Shown: positions 60,407 to 64,000 of the stretch, piece after piece | How the letters are laid out: each line of letters begins with the position of its first letter | How positions within the stretch are numbered: the stretch's first letter is position 1 | NCBI RefSeq assembly: GCF_014851585.1 | Contig: NZ_JACVAB010000007.1 | Location: forward strand, 248,001-312,000 | Direction of reading: 5' to 3' | Length of the DNA stretch: 64,000 nt | DNA from: Agrobacterium sp. AGB01 | GTDB lineage: Bacteria; Pseudomonadota; Alphaproteobacteria; Rhizobiales; Rhizobiaceae | Program-made: the position numbers and the translations under genes | The notes under the pieces: model-generated | What the model saw: only the letters and a program-made list of their open reading frames with translations | What the model was told of the DNA's origin: nothing | Databases searched by the model: none

Positions 60407-61165
60407 GTGATTACAGAAATCCAGACATTTTTTCGCGATCTGACGGCATCGGGGATCAATCTCACGATTTTCTATGACGCTTTCGACTTTAACCGTTTTA
60501 CCACCGGTCTTGGCAACACATTACTCCTGATCCTGGTCAGCGCATTTTTCTCCATCGTCATCGGTGCGGCCTGCGCCGCAATCCTGTCCCTCTCCACGGG
60601 GTGGCCGACAAAAATCATCCGGGGTTACGTCGCACTGTTTCGCAACACGCCACTGATCGTGCAGATGTATTTTTTCTATTTTGCGATCGGCAGCATCATG
60701 CCGGTGGGTCGCAGCGAGATAGGTCTGCCCCAACCCTTGATCGGCAGTTTCAGCTGGGCGGTGATTTCGCTTTCACTCTATTCTGGCGCATTCAACACCG
60801 AGACGTTTCGCGCCGGTGTGGGTGCTGTGCATGGTTCCTATCAGGAGGCAGCTTTTGCACTCGGTTATAACAAACGCCAGGCATTCTTTTCTGTCACCGT
60901 GCCGTTGGCGTTGCGTTTTTCCTTTGCATCTCTCGCCAACAATCTGGTCGATCTGACAAAGGCAACAACCGTCGCCTATGCCGTTGGTGTCGCTGAACTC
61001 CTTTACGTTTCCAACCAGATCTGGTCCGATTCCCTCAACACCATCGAAATGATGAATGTGATGCTAGTGATCTACCTGATCCTGACCGGAGCCGTCGTCG
61101 TCATCATCAACAGGGTCGAAGCCGCCATGCGCCTGCCCGGCTTTGGACTTGGAGACGGACAATGA
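60407..61165 (+). CDS. Polar amino acid ABC transporter permease 1
   Basis: A 252-residue HisM-type permease with five hydrophobic segments. The motif RNTPLIVQMYFFYFA and the coupling loop SYQEAAFALGYNKRQAFF (EAA type) are typical. The start is GTG at 60407, with AAGGAT upstream. It heterodimerises with the following permease, which it overlaps by ATGA. Confidence 0.92.
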   Translation: MITEIQTFFRDLTASGINLTIFYDAFDFNRFTTGLGNTLLLILVSAFFSIVIGAACAAILSLSTGWPTKIIRGYVALFRNTPLIVQMYFFYFAIGSIMPVGRSEIGLPQPLIGSFSWAVISLSLYSGAFNTETFRAGVGAVHGSYQEAAFALGYNKRQAFFSVTVPLALRFSFASLANNLVDLTKATTVAYAVGVAELLYVSNQIWSDSLNTIEMMNVMLVIYLILTGAVVVIINRVEAAMRLPGFGLGDGQ

Positions 61166-61848
61166 ACCAGACCAGCATTCTCCCCCAGATTCTTGAATGG
61201 ATGCCATTCGTTCTGCAAGGTTTTGGGCTCAACATTCTCATGAGCCTGATGGCAATCGCCATAGGAACGGCCATCGGTACGTTTCTGGGCTTTGGACAAT
61301 TGTCGCCCAGCATGGCGGTCGGGGGGCCATCAAAGCTTGCCACACAGCTGTTTCGCAACGCGCCCTGGCTGGTTCTGTTATTCTACTGCATATTTCTCAT
61401 TCCCTATCAGGTGAATATTGCAGGCATAACCATACAGTTGCCGAGCTGGCTGCGAGCAACCATCGGCTTTTCTTTCCCGGTCGCGGCCAATTTTTCCGAA
61501 ATCGTACGCGGTTCCGTCAATTCGGTGCCACGTGGACAGTGGGAAGCCGCCGAGGCACTTGGTTACAGCCGCCGCGCAACACTGTTCAGGATCATCCTGC
61601 CCCAATGCATCACACGGATGGTGCCGCCATGGATGAACCTCTATGCGCTTCTGCTGACAGCCACCCCCCTGTCGATGATTGTTGGTGTTGAGGAAGCTCT
61701 TGGTCGTACCCAGGCAGCTGTGCAAGCCCAGAGCGACTCTCGGGTTTTGATCCCGATGTATCTTGCTCTTCTGACGATGTTCTTTGTCTACACATGGCCG
61801 ATCAATCGACTGTCGTTGATGCTCGAACGCCGCTTCCGCACAAAATGA
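61162..61848 (+). CDS. Polar amino acid ABC transporter permease 2
   Basis: A 228-residue HisQ/HisM-type permease. FRNAPWLVLLFYCIFL and RGQWEAAEALGYSRRATLF (EAA loop) are the family hallmarks. It overlaps the first permease by ATGA, and the ATPase gene starts nine bases after its stop. Confidence 0.92.
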   Translation: MNQTSILPQILEWMPFVLQGFGLNILMSLMAIAIGTAIGTFLGFGQLSPSMAVGGPSKLATQLFRNAPWLVLLFYCIFLIPYQVNIAGITIQLPSWLRATIGFSFPVAANFSEIVRGSVNSVPRGQWEAAEALGYSRRATLFRIILPQCITRMVPPWMNLYALLLTATPLSMIVGVEEALGRTQAAVQAQSDSRVLIPMYLALLTMFFVYTWPINRLSLMLERRFRTK

Positions 61849-61857
61849 GGTGCTGAC

Positions 61858-62607
61858 ATGACTATTAATTCGAATGCGAAGCCATTGATTTCTCTTCGTG
61901 GCGTCCGCAAATCCTTCGGCACGTTTGAGGTACTTCGTGGCATCGACATGGATATTCGCAAGGGCGAGGTCGTGGCGATTATCGGCCCATCCGGTTCCGG
62001 CAAGTCAACGATCCTGCGGACCATCAATGGGCTGACACCCATCAATGAAGGCACCATCCAGGTTGGCGACATCAATGTTAGTGACCCGAAGCTCGATCAG
62101 GTCAAGTTGCGTCATCGCGTTGGCATGGTGTTCCAGCAATACAATCTGTTTCCGCACAAGACCGTTCTGGAAAATGTTGCCATGGCACCAATCCAGGTGC
62201 TCAAGCAGCCGCGCAAACAGGTGGAAGAACGCGCCCGCAGGCTCTTGTCCGAAATGCGCCTGCCCGACAAGGCGGCGGCCTACCCCGGCGAACTTTCCGG
62301 AGGTCAGCAGCAACGTGTGGCAATCGCCCGCGCACTTTGCATGGAGCCAGAGGTCATCCTGTTCGATGAAGTGACGGCGGCGCTTGATCCGGAAATGGTC
62401 AAGGAAGTGCTCTCGGCCGTTCGCAAAGTCGCAGAAGACGGCATGACATGTATCCTTGTAACCCATGAAATGGGCTTTGCCCGCGAGGCAGCAGATCATG
62501 TCTATTTCACTGACAAGGGCGTGATTGTCGAACATGCACCACCGGCAGATTTTTTCACCAAGGCCAGCGATCCACGCACTAAAGAATTCTTGTCCAAGGT
62601 GCTGTGA
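61858..62607 (+). CDS. Polar amino acid ABC transporter ATP-binding protein
   Basis: A 249-residue GlnQ-type ATPase. Walker A GPSGSGKS is at 43-50, the signature LSGGQ at 146-150, Walker [13 protein letters not shown] follows. It ends at a TGATG junction with folD, so the two are translationally coupled. Confidence 0.94.
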   Translation: MTINSNAKPLISLRGVRKSFGTFEVLRGIDMDIRKGEVVAIIGPSGSGKSTILRTINGLTPINEGTIQVGDINVSDPKLDQVKLRHRVGMVFQQYNLFPHKTVLENVAMAPIQVLKQPRKQVEERARRLLSEMRLPDKAAAYPGELSGGQQQRVAIARALCMEPEVILFDEVTAALDPEMVKEVLSAVRKVAEDGMTCILVTHEMGFAREAADHVYFTDKGVIVEHAPPADFFTKASDPRTKEFLSKVL

Positions 62608-63542
62608 TGTCGAGGATCATTGATGGGAAATTGTTCGCGCAGTGGCTGCGTGAATTTATAGGCCAGCAGGTTGCAGTCATCAAAACCGAGAACGGTATTG
62701 TGCCGGGTTTGGCAACCATATTGTTGGGGCAGGATCCAGCCTCCGAAGTCTATGTGCGCAACAAGGCGCGCCAGACGATTGAAGCCGGCATGGCGTCGTT
62801 CAAGCATACGCTTGATGCCACCATATCGGAGGCAGAGCTACTGGGACTGATCGCAGAACTGAACGCAAATGAAGACGTCCATGGCATTCTTGTTCAACTG
62901 CCGCTGCCCGCGCATATCAGTGCCGAACGCGTGATAAACGCGATTGATCCGCGCAAGGATGTCGATGGTTTCCATGTGTCAAATGTCGGCATGCTGGGAA
63001 CCGGCCAGCCGGCCATGCTGCCCTGCACTCCCTTGGGCTGCATGATGCTGCTGCGCGAGCAGTTCGGTTCGTTGACAGGAAAAAACGCACTGGTGGTTGG
63101 TCGCTCGAACATCGTTGGAAAACCGATGGCGCAACTGCTTCTGGCCGATGATTGCACCGTCACCATTGCCCATCGCTACAGTGAAAATCTTGAGGAACAT
63201 TGCCGACGCGCCGATATTCTGGTGATGGCCGTCGGCAAACCCGAGATGATCCCCGGCACCTGGATCAAACCCGGCGCGACTGTGATCGATGTTGGCATCA
63301 ACCGCATCGAACGCAATGGCAAACCAACCCTTGTTGGTGATGTTGATTTTACGTCCGCATCGGAAGTCGCGGGCGCCATCACCCCGGTCCCGGGCGGCGT
63401 TGGTCCGATGACGATCGCCTGCCTGCTGTTAAACACACTGACGGCATTTTGCCGTTCGAAGGGTATGCCTGAACCTGCCAATTCTGGCCTTGAATTGGTC
63501 AATGGCATCGGCGTAATTCAGGAGTTCAAAAAAGCCAGCTGA
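62607..63542 (+). CDS. folD: Methylenetetrahydrofolate dehydrogenase/cyclohydrolase
   Basis: A 311-residue bifunctional enzyme that interconverts methylene-THF, methenyl-THF and 10-formyl-THF with NADP. The active-site region is [11 protein letters not shown] with Y49 and K53; [10 protein letters not shown] and [16 protein letters not shown] are the family signatures. The ATG at 62607 shares its first base with the stop of the ABC ATPase gene (TGATG). Placement in an amino acid import operon near soxBDAG and purU indicates a catabolic role in handling methyl-derived one-carbon units, beyond housekeeping. Confidence 0.95.
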   Translation: MSRIIDGKLFAQWLREFIGQQVAVIKTENGIVPGLATILLGQDPASEVYVRNKARQTIEAGMASFKHTLDATISEAELLGLIAELNANEDVHGILVQLPLPAHISAERVINAIDPRKDVDGFHVSNVGMLGTGQPAMLPCTPLGCMMLLREQFGSLTGKNALVVGRSNIVGKPMAQLLLADDCTVTIAHRYSENLEEHCRRADILVMAVGKPEMIPGTWIKPGATVIDVGINRIERNGKPTLVGDVDFTSASEVAGAITPVPGGVGPMTIACLLLNTLTAFCRSKGMPEPANSGLELVNGIGVIQEFKKAS

Positions 63543-63712
63543 TTTGAGCGTTTCGGATTACGTTTTGAAGTAACTGAGAACGCGATTGCTTCGACGATAG
63601 GCCAGCTCGTAAGTTAAAGTTCTGTTACCGTAATGTTCGGTTCCGAACCAGGCAGCATAAATACGGTTTATGCCGTTTATACCATGCTGCCCGGTTTTGT
63701 TGCATGCCCTTT

Positions 63713-64000
63713 TCAGGCAGCCATTTTTTCCAGTTCAGCGAGAGCATCGCCAGGAAGCTCGACGTTCTCTGCCGCGAGATTCTCCCTCAGATGAACTCGC
63801 GAGGATGTGCCGGGGATCAACAGAATGTTTTGGGAGCGCTGAAGAAGCCAGGCGAGAGCCACTTGCAATGGTGTCGCGTCGATCCGAGCCGCAACATCCG
63901 ACAAGGCTGCAGATTGCAGTGGCGAAAAGCCACCGAGCGGAAAGAACGGCACATAGGCAATTCCTTCTGCGCCAAGCTTTTCAATCAACGCATCATCCCC
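63713..64000 (-). CDS. Aldo/keto reductase, C-terminal part (cut by the window edge)
   Basis: The last 95 residues of an aldo/keto reductase, read leftwards; the gene continues past 64000. YVPFFPLGGF and LLQRSQNILLIPGTSSRVHLRENLAA (the NADPH-binding IPG-S--HL-EN pattern, quoted in parts: IPGTSSRVHLRENLAAEN) mark the end of the barrel. No catalytic residues are in view. It is convergent with folD across a 170-base gap. Confidence 0.85.
   Translation of the reverse strand, partial: GDDALIEKLGAEGIAYVPFFPLGGFSPLQSAALSDVAARIDATPLQVALAWLLQRSQNILLIPGTSSRVHLRENLAAENVELPGDALAELEKMAA

Noticed and set aside
1-64000. CRISPR arrays, tRNA or rRNA genes, insertion sequences and prophage genes
   Set aside because: No regular direct-repeat arrays, cloverleaf-like segments, transposase or integrase motifs were noticed on reading; short RNA genes could still be missed without a covariance-model search.

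Overview
The window looks like chromosomal or chromid DNA from an alphaproteobacterium of the order Hyphomicrobiales (Rhizobiales; Brucellaceae, Phyllobacteriaceae or Rhizobiaceae type). This rests on gene style only: moderately high GC, many ATGA-overlapping operons, many LysR/GntR regulators next to ABC, TRAP and tripartite tricarboxylate transporters, and small DUF families common in rhizobia. I saw no rRNA, tRNA, CRISPR array, insertion sequence or phage gene. Everything reads as a dense bank of catabolic operons with a few housekeeping genes between them.

Layout. 0-3.1 kb: an FtsX-type permease and its LolD-like ATPase (minus strand). 3.2-6.2 kb: a lone receiver protein whose phospho-acceptor Asp is Glu, two paralogous Crp/Fnr regulators around a DUF6894 protein, and a small membrane-anchored stress-type protein. 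6.3-11.8 kb: a secreted sugar dehydrogenase, a UvrD-like helicase followed by DNA polymerase IV, and small proteins. 12-22.7 kb: a GntR regulator and a divergent nine-gene operon (enolase-superfamily enzyme, five-gene ABC importer with a family 5 binding protein, Ldh2-family dehydrogenase, uronate dehydrogenase-like enzyme, beta-propeller lactonase), which I read as uptake and oxidation of a uronic acid or uronide. 22.7-24.1 kb: PhzF-like isomerase divergent from an Lrp-type regulator. 24.2-31.3 kb: LysR plus a seven-gene operon for a sugar acid (TRAP transporter, gluconokinase, 3-hydroxyisobutyrate-type dehydrogenase, LsrG-like monooxygenase-fold protein, NAD-binding/SAF-domain oxidoreductase).

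31.8-41.2 kb holds mixed genes: a small secreted protein, an aminotransferase, a DUF882 peptidase-like protein, a divergent Old Yellow Enzyme/ArsR pair with clear inverted repeats between them, a three-module flavin/FNR/ferredoxin fusion, and a GST divergent from LysR. 41.4-49.8 kb is a second acid-sugar operon: class II aldolase (OtnC-like), DUF1537 kinase (OtnK-like), Asp/Glu-racemase-fold protein, a second SAF-domain oxidoreductase, a TctABC transporter and a divergent LysR. 49.8-63.5 kb appears to be one regulon for an N-methylated or aspartate-type amino acid: purU, soxGADB, an aspartase-family lyase, a divergent asparaginase homologue, LysR, a four-gene polar amino acid ABC importer, and folD. 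Sarcosine oxidase yields methylene-THF, FolD converts it to 10-formyl-THF, and PurU releases formate, so a whole one-carbon disposal route is present. The right edge cuts an aldo/keto reductase.

The best candidates for something undescribed are the two acid-sugar operons that share the functionally unassigned NAD-binding/SAF oxidoreductase family, the uronate-type operon with an oligopeptide-class ABC importer, and the sox-aspartase-asparaginase-folD-purU regulon joined by a shared 9-bp promoter motif. All functional readings are by recognition of family motifs, without database searches.
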